64,000 nt of DNA from NCBI RefSeq assembly GCF_900113015.1, contig NZ_FONV01000005.1, positions 434,001 through 498,000 of the forward strand, read 5' to 3'. The notes under the pieces were generated by a model. The model had not been told where the DNA came from and ran no database searches. It saw only the letters and a list, made by a program, of their open reading frames with translations. Source of the DNA: Actinoplanes philippinensis (GTDB taxonomy: Bacteria; Actinomycetota; Actinomycetes; Mycobacteriales; Micromonosporaceae). Of this stretch, positions 1-8,005 are shown in pieces. The translations under genes and the position numbers were made by a program. Each line of letters begins with the position of its first letter. Positions within the stretch are counted from its first letter, which is position 1.

Positions 1-214
1 ACTCGGCCACCCCGTCCAGGGTCGGATTCGACACGCTCGCCCACACGTGACCGAAGTCCGGGAGGATGAGCGCCGCGTAGATCGCCACGATCGGCAGCAC
101 GATCAGCGGGCTGCGCACGATGCGGGTGGTCCACGACCACTTCGGCAGCAGGATCATCAGCGCCCAGAACGGCGCGGCCAGCAGGAACGTCAGGGAGAAC
201 AGGGTCGCGGTCAC
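1..214 (-). CDS. Aba4-like (DUF4281) membrane protein, 3' part outside window
   Basis: Only the first 71 codons are inside the window; the gene runs off the left edge. The GTG start at 214 overlaps the stop of the upstream gene as GTGA, so the two are probably translationally coupled. The visible protein has two hydrophobic segments (about residues 3-20 and 34-50) separated by a short basic loop. It contains LLAAPFWALMILLPKW, ILPDFGHVW and NPTLDGVAE, which I recognise as typical of the Aba4-like membrane family, a small four-helix protein named after a plant carotenoid/abscisic acid factor. Its bacterial role is unknown. The family call rests on pattern memory of a fragment, so confidence is moderate. 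Confidence 0.65.
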   Translation of the reverse strand, partial: MTATLFSLTFLLAAPFWALMILLPKWSWTTRIVRSPLIVLPIVAIYAALILPDFGHVWASVSNPTLDGVAE

Positions 215-1131
215 GCCCGGCCCCGGATCGCGGCGGCGCTCGCGACGCCGGTCACGGCGGCCACGGCGGCGAACGCGGCGAGGGTGAGGCTGTCCGGTTG
301 CAGCAGCGGTTGCGCCCGCAGCGCCTGCCAGGTCAAGAGGATCACCACTACGGCGTACGCGCTCCCGCCGATCAGCACAAGCCGGGCCCGTGCCACCTCC
401 GCCAGCCGGGTCCAGCGCGCCAGCCCGTACGCCAGCAGCGGCAGCGCCTGGAGGGCGTGCAGCCCGACGAAGTGGCTGATCCGCAGATCGCCGCCGGTGG
501 TGCTCCACCCGGTGACCGGCATCGACGGCCCACCGTCCGGCACGCCGACCGAGTGTGCCCCGAGCAGCCCGGCGTCGGTCGTCTGCGAGGTCATCAGGAA
601 GGCGATCGCCATGCCGAGCAGGGAGATGCCCAGTCCCAGCCGGATCGCGAAGGCGGCCGGCCGGTCCGGGATCCGCTGCCGCAACGCCGCCACCGCGATC
701 ACCACCTGGGCGAGGAACAGCACCATGATCGACGGCCCCATGATGTTCCAGAGCGTCTCGTTCAGCGGCGTGCTGACATTGAAGTGGCTGGTCGTACCGC
801 GGATCACCTGGGTCACGATGATGGTCAGCTCGACCACCGCCACCGCGAGGATGACGACGCCGGCCCGTTCGGCGGCACGGCTGCGGCGCGGCAGGACGGC
901 CAGCATCCAGGCCAGCGTGAAGGCGTAGAACACGAACGACACGGCGAACTTGAACGGCTTCAGCCAGATCGGCACGCCGGTGAGGATCCGGTCGTCGACG
1001 AAGATCCCGGTCAGGGCGATGACAGCGAGCACCGCCGACGCGGCGGTGAGGAAGAGCAGCGGCCGGTTCCAGCGGGCCTCGCCGCGCTGGGCGGGCAGGC
1101 TGCCCGCGGTGAGCGAATCGATGGTGGTCAT
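211..1131 (-). CDS. Multi-pass membrane protein of unknown function
   Basis: The product has 306 residues. ATG 1131 was chosen because the protein becomes a plausible membrane protein exactly there (MTTIDSL); upstream codons read through the divergent promoter region. I see about eight hydrophobic helices, starting at residue 25 and running to the end, with short charged loops (PRRSRAAERAG, RQRIPDRP). A central extracytoplasmic-looking loop (HSVGVPDGGPSMPVTGWS) precedes a conserved-looking ISHFVGLHALQALP segment. I do not recognise a named family. It is coupled by a 4-bp overlap to the Aba4-like gene, so the two may act together in the membrane. It is divergent from the gene at 1243. Confidence 0.75.
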   Translation of the reverse strand: MTTIDSLTAGSLPAQRGEARWNRPLLFLTAASAVLAVIALTGIFVDDRILTGVPIWLKPFKFAVSFVFYAFTLAWMLAVLPRRSRAAERAGVVILAVAVVELTIIVTQVIRGTTSHFNVSTPLNETLWNIMGPSIMVLFLAQVVIAVAALRQRIPDRPAAFAIRLGLGISLLGMAIAFLMTSQTTDAGLLGAHSVGVPDGGPSMPVTGWSTTGGDLRISHFVGLHALQALPLLAYGLARWTRLAEVARARLVLIGGSAYAVVVILLTWQALRAQPLLQPDSLTLAAFAAVAAVTGVASAAAIRGRA

Positions 1132-1242
1132 GGGCTTACGTTCGCCGTTCCGGGCGGCGGAATCGTCCGTCCGGGGGCCGCATCGGCGACCGGCCGAAGG
1201 AGGGCTTCTCCTCCTCTGGTAGGAGGCGGCGATACTGGCGCG

Positions 1243-2664
1243 GTGGATCACCCTGCCCCCCTGATCGATTTCCCCTCCGACGAGACCGGACGGCGTTCCA
1301 GCACGGCGTTCGGCCGGGCCGTCGTCGCCGATGCCCTGCGCTCCGTGGACCCGGCCGCCGCCGCGGCCGCCGAGCGCGAGCCCGACTGGCGGCGCGGCTA
1401 TCCGCGCCACTTCAAAGCCCTGGTGGAAGCCGGGCTGGCCGCCGACGGCACGGCCGGCTACGAGATCGCCGAAGCCGGCCTGGCCTCGGTGCAGGCCCGC
1501 ATCCGGTACCGGCGTGACGACGGCGACTTCGCCCTGGCCCAAGCCCTGATGGCGGCCCCGGAGCGTCCGCTGGAGACGGTCGAGGTGAAGGGCACGGACC
1601 GGCCGGGGACCGAGGTCGTCCTGCCGTACCGGGGCGAACTGCTGCGCGGCGACGCCCTGCAGCGCCGGCTGGACGCCTGGGTGGCCGCCGGGTCGATCGA
1701 GGAGTCGTGCGCCGACGCGGTCCGGGAGGTCGCCGCCTCCCCGGACTGGCTGGACCTGAGCGATCAGACGCTGGTCGCGGCCGGGGCCGGCACCGAGATG
1801 GGGCCGGTCGGGTCGTTCCTCGACTGGGGTGGCACGGTCCTCGCCCTCGACCTGCCCCGCGAGGACCTGTGGCAGCGGCTGCGGACGAAGGTGACGGCCG
1901 GGCGGCTGCTCGCCCCGGCGAGCGGCGAGACCCCCGGCGTGGACCTGCTCAACGACCTGAGCGCGGTGGCGCAGTGGGTGCTCGGCTTCGACGGCCGGCT
2001 GATCCTGGGCAACTACGTGTACGCCCCCGGCGGCGCCTACCCGCTGCTCGCGGCGGCCGTCGACGCGCTCGGCACCCACCTGCGGCAGCATCGGCACGAC
2101 ACGGCGCTCGCGTTCCTGGCCACCCCGACCGACGTGTACGCGGCCCCGGGCACGGCCGTCACCCAGTCCCGTGAGCGGTACGCCGCCCGGTCCGCGCGGG
2201 CGCGACTGGGCGCCGTGGTCTCCGGCGGCCGGCTGCTGCGGCCCAACTACCCGTACGCCACGGCGCCCGGGATCAACGACAGCCTCGTCCCGCAGCAGGG
2301 CCCCAACTACGCGCTGGCCAAGCGCATCCACCGCTGGCGGTCCACGCTCACCCGCCGCGACGGGGTGGTCAGTTTCGCGGTGGCGCCGCCCACGCGTACC
2401 CGGTCGGTGCTCAGCAACCGTCTGCTCGCCGCCGCCTACGCGGGCGCCCACCTGTTCGACGTGGAGATCTTCGAGCCGGAGACGGCGAGCCGGCTGATGG
2501 CGCTGCTGCTGGTGCACCAGATCCGCAAACCGCGGTCGGCCGCTCCGGCCGCCTGGGAGGACGAGGCCGTGGCGGCGGCGCACGGCGGGTTGTGGCGTAC
2601 CGCGTACCACCCGCGGACCGCGCTGCCGCTGGCCGCCGTCCGGGGTCTGGCGCTGCCGCGGTGA
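1243..2664 (+). CDS. Conserved hypothetical protein, Rossmann-like core
   Basis: The product has 473 residues. The GTG at 1243 is the best start I can see; an AGGAGG lies at 1221-1226, somewhat far upstream, so the start is uncertain. I see no signal peptide and no clear membrane helix. The middle holds a glycine-rich stretch (LVAAGAGTEMGPVGSFLDWG) followed by TVLALDLPRE, which looks like a nucleotide-binding Rossmann strand-loop-helix. The C-terminal half is rich in Arg and Tyr (LLRPNYPYATAPGINDS). I cannot assign a function. It overlaps the next gene by 4 bp (GTGA), so it is probably co-transcribed with the MobA-like transferase, which may supply or use a nucleotide-activated substrate (inference only). 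Confidence 0.7.
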   Translation: MDHPAPLIDFPSDETGRRSSTAFGRAVVADALRSVDPAAAAAAEREPDWRRGYPRHFKALVEAGLAADGTAGYEIAEAGLASVQARIRYRRDDGDFALAQALMAAPERPLETVEVKGTDRPGTEVVLPYRGELLRGDALQRRLDAWVAAGSIEESCADAVREVAASPDWLDLSDQTLVAAGAGTEMGPVGSFLDWGGTVLALDLPREDLWQRLRTKVTAGRLLAPASGETPGVDLLNDLSAVAQWVLGFDGRLILGNYVYAPGGAYPLLAAAVDALGTHLRQHRHDTALAFLATPTDVYAAPGTAVTQSRERYAARSARARLGAVVSGGRLLRPNYPYATAPGINDSLVPQQGPNYALAKRIHRWRSTLTRRDGVVSFAVAPPTRTRSVLSNRLLAAAYAGAHLFDVEIFEPETASRLMALLLVHQIRKPRSAAPAAWEDEAVAAAHGGLWRTAYHPRTALPLAAVRGLALPR

Positions 2665-3209
2665 CGGTCGCGGGACTGGTGCTGGCGGCCGGGGCGGGCC
2701 GGCGCTACGGCATGCCGAAGGCGCTGGTCCCGTACCGTGGCCGGCTCCTCGTGCAGCGGGCCGCGGACACACTGCGCGAGGCGGGCTGCGCCTCGGTGAC
2801 GGTGGTGCTCGGCGCGGCGGCCGATCAGGTGCGGGCCGCCGCGCCGGACCTGCCGGCGACGGTGGTCAACCCGGACTGGGCGACCGGCATGGGCTCGTCG
2901 CTGCGGGCCGGGCTGGCCGCGCTCCCGGCGACCGGCGTGACGGCGGCCGTGGTGCTGCTGGCCGACATGCCGGGGGTCTCGGCCGAGGCGGTCCGCCGGG
3001 TCCTCGCCCACGCCCACCCCGGCGCCCTGGTCATGGGCGGCTACGGCGAGCGGCGCGGGCATCCGGTGCTGCTCGGCCGTGACCACTGGGCCGGGGTGTC
3101 GGCGTCCGCGACCGGGGACCGTGGCGCCCGCGACTATCTGCGCGCCAACCCGGTCCGGGTGGTGCCGGTGGGTGATGTCGCCGACGACACCGACATGGAC
3201 GTTCCGTAG
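2661..3209 (+). CDS. MobA/MocA-like NTP transferase
   Basis: The product has 182 residues with a GTG start that overlaps the previous stop. The N-terminus carries the nucleotidyltransferase signature LAAGAGRRYGMPKAL, with the glycine-rich loop and the Lys that binds the NTP triphosphate. The LLADMPGV segment supplies the metal-binding Asp, and DTDMDVP at the C-terminus resembles the DIDTP end of molybdenum-cofactor nucleotidyltransferases. Family members transfer CMP or GMP to molybdopterin, or activate other small molecules. No molybdoenzyme gene is visible nearby, so the real acceptor is open. Size is normal for the family. Confidence 0.85.
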   Translation: MTVAGLVLAAGAGRRYGMPKALVPYRGRLLVQRAADTLREAGCASVTVVLGAAADQVRAAAPDLPATVVNPDWATGMGSSLRAGLAALPATGVTAAVVLLADMPGVSAEAVRRVLAHAHPGALVMGGYGERRGHPVLLGRDHWAGVSASATGDRGARDYLRANPVRVVPVGDVADDTDMDVP

Positions 3210-3258
3210 TCTTCCGGTAGCAGAAAATTACAGGCAACCTTTCACCGCCGGGCACACA

Positions 3259-3372
3259 CTTAATCAGTGGAATGCATTTCTCCATTCATTTACAAATGCA
3301 TGGTTAAATTACTGATTAAGCGAGTTGACAGGGGTCGGCAATGGGGGTCAGGATTTATCCCGTTCCCCCATT
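3259..3372. promoter_or_regulatory. AT-rich leader with nested inverted repeats before pectate lyase
   Basis: This spacer is far more AT-rich than its surroundings. An outer inverted repeat CTTAATCAG (3259-3267) / CTGATTAAG (3312-3320) encloses an inner one, ATGCATT (3272-3278) / AATGCAT (3295-3301). A third, AATGGGGG (3340-3347) / CCCCCATT (3365-3372), lies just before the ribosome site. TTGACA at 3325-3330 could be a -35 box, but no good -10 sits at standard spacing. It is probably an operator and/or structured 5' leader for substrate-dependent control of the pectate lyase. Confidence 0.5.
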
Positions 3373-3398
3373 CTTTCATCCCCACTGAAAGGCCGATC

Positions 3399-4202
3399 GT
3401 GTTCAACAATCTGCGGAAGCGGTGGCGTGCCGGTGTGGTGGCGATCGCCGCGCTCGGCCTGGGCCTCGGAGCGGTCGTCCACACGCAGGGCGCCTCCGCC
3501 GCGACGTGGCCGTCCGCGACCGGCACCGTGAAGCTCACCGCGACCAAGGCGGTCTCCGGCACCCTCGACGGCGGCCTCAAGCGGTATGTCGGCAGCGGCG
3601 CGCTCGGCACCGGCAGCCAGGACGAGGGCCAGGACCCGCTGTTCACGCTGGCCGACGGCGCGACCCTGAAGAACGTCATCATCGGCTCCCCGGCCGCCGA
3701 CGGCGTGCACTGCCTCGGCTCCTGCACGATCTCCAACGTGTGGTGGGAGAACGTCGGCGAGGACGCGGCCACCTTCAAGGGCGGCTCCAGCGCCAAGTAC
3801 ACGGTCACCGGCGGTGGCGCGAAGGGCGCCGACGACAAGGTGTTCCAGCACAACGGCGGCGGCACGCTGACCGTCAGCGGCTTCGCGGTCAGCGACTTCG
3901 GCAAGCTCTACCGCTCGTGCGGCAACTGCAAGACCCAGTACAAGCGGGCCGTCGTGCTGAAGAACATCGAGGTCACCGCGCCCGGCTCCAGCCTGGTCGG
4001 GATCAACTCGAACTTCGGCGACACCGCCACGTTCTCCGGCATCACGGTCATCGGCGACAGCAGCAAGAAGATCTCGATCTGCGTCACCTACAAGGGCAAC
4101 AAGACCGGCGCCGAGCCCACCAAGGTCGCCACGTACAAGGCGAGCACCGGCGGGGACGGCACCAACTGCAAGTTCACCTCCGCGAACATCACCTACAAAT
4201 AG
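3399..4202 (+). CDS. Secreted pectate lyase, polysaccharide lyase family 3
   Basis: The product has 267 residues. GTG 3399 is preceded by TGAAAGG at 3386-3392 with good spacing, and the protein opens with a basic N-terminus, a hydrophobic core and a signal cleavage site near ASAA (about residue 35). The mature part is a small right-handed beta-helix with PL3 hallmarks: NVWWENVGEDAATFKG, GADDKVFQHNGGGTL, the DFGKLYRSCGNC segment and several Cys likely in disulphides. PL3 enzymes cleave de-esterified polygalacturonate by Ca-dependent beta-elimination outside the cell. The unsaturated products feed, after isomerisation, into KDG, and the KDG kinase/aldolase pair lies 5 kb away. The gene is monocistronic and followed by a strong hairpin. 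Confidence 0.93.
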   Translation: MFNNLRKRWRAGVVAIAALGLGLGAVVHTQGASAATWPSATGTVKLTATKAVSGTLDGGLKRYVGSGALGTGSQDEGQDPLFTLADGATLKNVIIGSPAADGVHCLGSCTISNVWWENVGEDAATFKGGSSAKYTVTGGGAKGADDKVFQHNGGGTLTVSGFAVSDFGKLYRSCGNCKTQYKRAVVLKNIEVTAPGSSLVGINSNFGDTATFSGITVIGDSSKKISICVTYKGNKTGAEPTKVATYKASTGGDGTNCKFTSANITYK

Positions 4203-4269
4203 CGGCTTGCCGCTCCACAGAGCGACCCCCCAATCGCTTTCCCCCTGTGTGAGCGCAAGCCACCGGTGA

Positions 4270-4306
4270 AACGGCCGGGCCCCGGTGCCAGACGGGCCCG
4301 GCCGTT
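4270..4306. terminator. Hairpin terminator between convergent genes
   Basis: A perfect 13-bp inverted repeat (4270-4282 with 4294-4306, 11-nt loop, almost all G/C) lies 67 bp after the pectate lyase stop and upstream of the end of the convergent regulator gene. No U-tract follows, which is common for actinomycete terminators. It probably works in both directions. Confidence 0.8.
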
Positions 4307-4477
4307 CCCGTTGAAACAATTCTTTCGGTACGGCCACGCAAAGTCCCGCAATAGTCCGGAGCGGGCGGTCGCCGGTCCCGGCCGACCCGCCACCGCCGGG
4401 CCGGATGCGGCCCAAGACCTCGAACCCGGCCGGCCCCCGGATCTGCCGGACCGCCCGCGACACCGCCGGGTCGGTCC

Positions 4478-5356
4478 TCAGCGCGCACGGAGGCGGCGGA
4501 GCATGCGGGCGTCGGTGAAGCCGACCGCGCGGGCCGCGGACTCGGTTGTCGAGCCGTGGCCGATCAGGTACTCGGCTCGTTCCAGGCGGAGCAGCTGCTG
4601 GTAGCGGAGCGGGGTCCGGCCGGTGGCGGCGGTGAACAGGCGGGTCAGCGTGCGTTCGCTGACTCCGGCGCCGGTAGCCAGCTGGGCCAGCGGCAGTGCG
4701 GCGGCGAAGTCGGCGTCGATCCGGTCCTGGACGCGATGCACCACGTCACTGAGGTGGGCACGGTGCCGGAGCATGGCGCTGTGCTGCTGTTCCTCGCCGT
4801 TGCGGCGGGCGTAGACGACCATCTCCCGGGCCACCCGGGCCGCGGTGGCCGGGCCGTGCCGCTGGGCGACCAGGTGCAGGGCCAGGTCTATGCCGCTGGC
4901 GATGCCGGCCGACGTGACCACCCGATCGTCACAGACGTAGAGCACGTCGCGGGCCACTGTCGCCTTCGGGAAACGGCGGGCGAACGCGTCCTGCAGGTCG
5001 TGGTGGGTGGTGCAGCGGCGGCCGTCGAGCAGACCGGCCCGGCCCAGGGCGTCCGCGCCGGCGCAGACGGAGGCGACCGTTCCGCCGGCCGCGTGATGGG
5101 CGGCGATCCGCTCCAGGGTTTCCGGGGTGAAGTAGCCGTAGCCACTGCGCCAGCCCGGGACCAGCAGCAGGTCACCGGGATCCAGGGCGGGCCACTCCAG
5201 CTCGGCGCAGAGCGGCACGCCCTGCCACGTCGGCACCGGCGACGCCTCGGCCACGTAGTGCAGCCGGTAACCGGGGGCGGTCGAGAACACCTGCGCCGGT
5301 CCCGCCAGGTCGAGCAGGTGCACCTGCGGGGTCAGGACGAACAGCACCCGGCTCAC
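4478..5356 (-). CDS. GlxA-family AraC-type transcriptional regulator
   Basis: The product has 292 residues with a GTG start. Residues about 3-165 form a DJ-1/PfpI-like (class I glutamine amidotransferase-like) sensor domain, including SVCAGADALGRAGLLDGRRC, where the nucleophile-elbow Cys is present. Residues about 195-290 form an AraC helix-turn-helix pair (LAQLATGAGVSERTLTRLF, then ESAARAVGFTDARMLRRL). The protein stops soon after the second helix-turn-helix, slightly short for the family. GlxA regulators often control small-molecule or amide catabolism. It lies 75 bp downstream of the isochorismatase-like gene on the same strand, so it likely regulates that gene or a shared operon. Confidence 0.9.
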   Translation of the reverse strand: MSRVLFVLTPQVHLLDLAGPAQVFSTAPGYRLHYVAEASPVPTWQGVPLCAELEWPALDPGDLLLVPGWRSGYGYFTPETLERIAAHHAAGGTVASVCAGADALGRAGLLDGRRCTTHHDLQDAFARRFPKATVARDVLYVCDDRVVTSAGIASGIDLALHLVAQRHGPATAARVAREMVVYARRNGEEQQHSAMLRHRAHLSDVVHRVQDRIDADFAAALPLAQLATGAGVSERTLTRLFTAATGRTPLRYQQLLRLERAEYLIGHGSTTESAARAVGFTDARMLRRLRAR

Positions 5357-5431
5357 GATCCGGTCAACTCCCTCCAGCGCTCATCCGGTGGTCCCGGGGG
5401 CTTGCCCGGGACGTCCGGTTCGGATGGGCGG

Positions 5432-6016
5432 TCAGCTTGCGAGGATCTCGGCGACCGTCTTCACGGTGGCGAAGCGGCCGGACAGCGCGTAGACGGTGCG
5501 GGCCGCGACGTCCGCCGCCGACAGCGTACGGGGGTCGGCCAGCAACTCCTCGACGGTCTGGTCGGCCGGGGCGTCCGGGTGCGGGATCGGGTTGGTGGCG
5601 GTGGCGTCGATCGCGAAGGTCACCTGGTAACCGAGGTCGGAGGCGACCCGGGCGGTGGTCTCGACGCACTGCTCGGTTCGCAGGCCGCACACCGTGATCG
5701 CGCCGACTCCGGCCACCGTGAGCAGGTGCTGCAGGTTGGTGGTGGTGAACGCGTTGTGCACGGTCTTGATCAGCTGCGGTTCGCCGTCGGCCGGGGAGAG
5801 CTCGTCCATCACCCGCACGTGCCCGCCGGCCGGGTCGAAGGTGTTGCCGGTGCCGGGTTCGGAGTGCAGCACCCAGATCACCCGGTCACCGGCGGCGCGG
5901 GCGGCGTCGACGAGCCGGCCCACCTTCGTCGCCACGTCGGGGTTGTCGGTCGTCGCCCAGAGCGGCCGGGCACGGAAGGACTCCTGAACGTCGATCACGA
6001 TGAGTGCGTTGGTCAT
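5432..6016 (-). CDS. Isochorismatase-family cysteine hydrolase
   Basis: The product has 194 residues. ATG 6016 gives the standard family start, MTNALIVIDVQ; an in-frame ATG further upstream would add only a few unconserved residues. The catalytic triad is visible: Asp in VIDVQ, Lys in LIKTVHNAF and Cys in RTEQCVET. Members hydrolyse isochorismate, nicotinamide or other amides. The sequence alone does not identify the substrate, and no siderophore genes are nearby. It is followed by a GlxA-type regulator, a common pairing in actinobacteria. The upstream spacer holds a long 26-bp tandem repeat. Confidence 0.9.
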   Translation of the reverse strand: MTNALIVIDVQESFRARPLWATTDNPDVATKVGRLVDAARAAGDRVIWVLHSEPGTGNTFDPAGGHVRVMDELSPADGEPQLIKTVHNAFTTTNLQHLLTVAGVGAITVCGLRTEQCVETTARVASDLGYQVTFAIDATATNPIPHPDAPADQTVEELLADPRTLSAADVAARTVYALSGRFATVKTVAEILAS

Positions 6017-6189
6017 GGTTCCATCCAACGCCGCCACGAGCCCGGCCAGAAGGCACCATCACGCCCGGCCCCGGAACGATCCGGTCACCGTCGGCGGCGC
6101 GCCCGGACAGGCGCGCACCGCCGACGACCGGAGGGTCGGTGGGGCGGTGGGCACAGGCGACGGCGGGCGGCGCTGGACGGCGGTGACCG

Positions 6190-6319
6190 GCGGGCGGTGG
6201 CGGCGCCGGACGGCGGCGGGCGGTGGCGGCGCCGGACGGCGGCGGGCGGTGGCGGCGCTGGGCGGAGGCGGGCGGTGGCGGCGCTGGGCGGAGGCGGGCG
6301 GTGGCGGCGCTGGGCGGAG
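6190..6319. repeat. 26-bp GC-rich tandem repeat, five copies
   Basis: Five back-to-back 26-bp units start at 6190, 6216, 6242, 6268 and 6294. The first two share one variant in the second half (GCCGGACGGCG); the last three share another (GCTGGGCGGAG). Degenerate copies flank the array on both sides. Because 26 is not a multiple of three, the array shifts frame in every unit and is unlikely to be coding. It fills most of the 338-bp gap (6017-6354) between the fusion hydrolase and the isochorismatase-like gene; I see nothing else in that gap. Confidence 0.9.
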
Positions 6320-6354
6320 GCGACCGGCGGGGAAGGCGACCGCGGGGTAACGGG

Positions 6355-7941
6355 TCAGCGGGAGCGGCGGGCTTCTCGGGCGGCGGAGCGGGATCGGGCC
6401 TGGGCCAGCAGGCGGGTCGCTTCGGTGGCGGTGGCCGGGCCGGGGTCGACGATGGCGGCCCAGCCCTGGACGGCGTAGGCGGGGTGCGGGATCAGGCGGT
6501 CTGGTTCGGTGAAGTCGATCTTGTCCTGGTGGGTGGCGAACTCCTCCGGGCCGTAACCGAACAGGTTGCCGAACTCGGTGCGGCCGACCTCGATGTTGAG
6601 CCGGTGCCGGCCCTCGGCGGAGAGCTGGGAGCGCTCGTCGAAGCCGGGGACGTCGTGGTGGACGATCGTCGCGAACGGGCGCATCCGATCCTCGCCGGCG
6701 AAGAAGAAACGGTCACCCCAGGTGTACGGCGGCATGTCGGAACCCGGCTCGATCCGGGTCTCGGTCACTCCGGGCAGGGCGCTGATCCGGGCGGCCACGG
6801 CGGCGCCCGGCCCGTGACCGATGTGCAGGATCGCATCGGACGACTCGACGATCTCCCGGGTCAGGGCGAAGTGGCCGAGCAACTCGTGCTCACGTTCGCG
6901 CAGGCCGGCGCCGGCCGGGGGCGGGAAGAGGCCGGTGTCGGGGCCGAGCCGTTCCTCGTAGGTGCCGGGCTCGGGGGCGCCCAGGCCGGCGGGGCCGCTG
7001 GCGCCGAGGCTGCCGGCCACGAACACGTAACGGTCGCCGAGCAGGGCGGACACGATCGAACCGGCCCCGGACCACTCGGCGGCGTAGTCCACACCCTCCC
7101 AGTGGGTCTCCCACCGGCTCGGCCCGCGCTGCAGGTGGGTGTTGTGGGCGGCGACCAGGACCGGGCCGCGGTCTCGTTCGGCGGCCAGGATGTCGAGCAG
7201 GTTCTGGGCCATCAGCGCGTCGCGGGCCTGCAGGAGGCCGGCGATCCGCTCCGAATGGGTGCCCGGGGCGGCCATCGCGGCGTGGTACGTGAGCAGCCCG
7301 ATCACCGTCGACGCCAGCACCGTCGCGTGGCGCCAGGCGCGGGCGGAGGTGTCCTTGACGAGGCGGGGCGCGTGGCCGTACAACCGCGTCCGGAAATCCT
7401 CCGCGAGACCTCGCAGCGCGGCAGCCTCCGGTGAGCGGCCGGGTGATCGCGTCGCGTCATACATGATCTCCGGCGCCGTCCAGCGGGTGTCCGGGCCGAC
7501 GAGATCGTCGAGCCCGGGCGCCTCAGCGCCCAGGTAGTCGCGAAGTTTCCGCAGGTAGGGGCCGGGGCTGGGGGCCGCCTCGATCTCGGTGGGGGCGTCG
7601 AAGCCGTGAACGGCGACACGATCGGACGGTGGGCGGCCGGCGTTGTGGGCGCGCAGCCCGTCGATCAGGTCACGGGTGGCCGGGTGCGCGCCCCAGCCGT
7701 GGCTGATGCCGGTGGACAGGTCCACGTCGTCGCGCAGGCCCTGCACGTAGTCGTCGACGGCGAGCGCGGCGGCCCGGTCCGACTCGATCGCGATCGAGCG
7801 GAAACCCTCGCCGGCGAGGGTGTCGAGGATCCGGTTGCGGAGGCCGGGGAAGGCGGGCTCGCCGTGGTAGGGCTCGCCCAGGGCCAGCAGGAGCGGGCGG
7901 CGCGCGGAGATCAGGGATCGCAGCTCGGTGTCGAAAGCCAT
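6355..7941 (-). CDS. Erythromycin esterase-like domain fused to DUF6194
   Basis: The product has 528 residues. Residues 1 to about 360 match the erythromycin-esterase/succinoglycan-type hydrolase fold: LALGEPYHGE near the N-terminus, SIAIESDRAAA, HGFDAPTE, VAAHNTHLQRG and a late ERLGPDTGLFP. The catalytic His/Glu residues of this family fall in such segments. Residues about 362-528 match DUF6194, with PGVTET, YTWGDRFFF, PFATIVHHD, RLNIEVGR and LIPHPAYAVQGW. DUF6194 normally occurs as a separate protein of about 150 residues. The join has no stop or frame break, so this is a real fusion in the window. It is divergent from a MerR/TioE-type regulator, which may control it. The substrate is unknown; family members open macrolactones or act in succinoglycan metabolism. 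Confidence 0.88.
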   Translation of the reverse strand: MAFDTELRSLISARRPLLLALGEPYHGEPAFPGLRNRILDTLAGEGFRSIAIESDRAAALAVDDYVQGLRDDVDLSTGISHGWGAHPATRDLIDGLRAHNAGRPPSDRVAVHGFDAPTEIEAAPSPGPYLRKLRDYLGAEAPGLDDLVGPDTRWTAPEIMYDATRSPGRSPEAAALRGLAEDFRTRLYGHAPRLVKDTSARAWRHATVLASTVIGLLTYHAAMAAPGTHSERIAGLLQARDALMAQNLLDILAAERDRGPVLVAAHNTHLQRGPSRWETHWEGVDYAAEWSGAGSIVSALLGDRYVFVAGSLGASGPAGLGAPEPGTYEERLGPDTGLFPPPAGAGLREREHELLGHFALTREIVESSDAILHIGHGPGAAVAARISALPGVTETRIEPGSDMPPYTWGDRFFFAGEDRMRPFATIVHHDVPGFDERSQLSAEGRHRLNIEVGRTEFGNLFGYGPEEFATHQDKIDFTEPDRLIPHPAYAVQGWAAIVDPGPATATEATRLLAQARSRSAAREARRSR

Positions 7942-7945
7942 GACC

Positions 7946-7974
7946 TCAACCGTATCGTTGAACCAGCAGTTGAA
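7946..7974. promoter_or_regulatory. Candidate operator between esterase fusion and TioE-like regulator
   Basis: The 64-bp divergent gap contains TCAAC (7946-7950) facing GTTGA (7957-7961), and a second GTTGAA at 7969-7974, making one inverted and one direct repeat of the same box. A regulator gene starts on one side and its likely target on the other, so this is a plausible binding site. The boxes are short and this is only suggestive. Confidence 0.35.
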
Positions 7975-8005
7975 ACTTTGACTCGATCCAGCTGGGAGGA
8001 GTCCG

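Noticed and set aside
298-1242. N-terminal extension of the gene at 1243
   Set aside because: The frame is open far upstream but runs antisense to the membrane protein 211-1131 and shows no coding-like composition.
4556-6478. Long open frame on the plus strand opposite the GlxA and isochorismatase-like genes
   Set aside because: It is antisense to two well-supported genes, its protein is Arg/Gly/Gln-rich with no domain pattern, and such frames are expected at this GC content.
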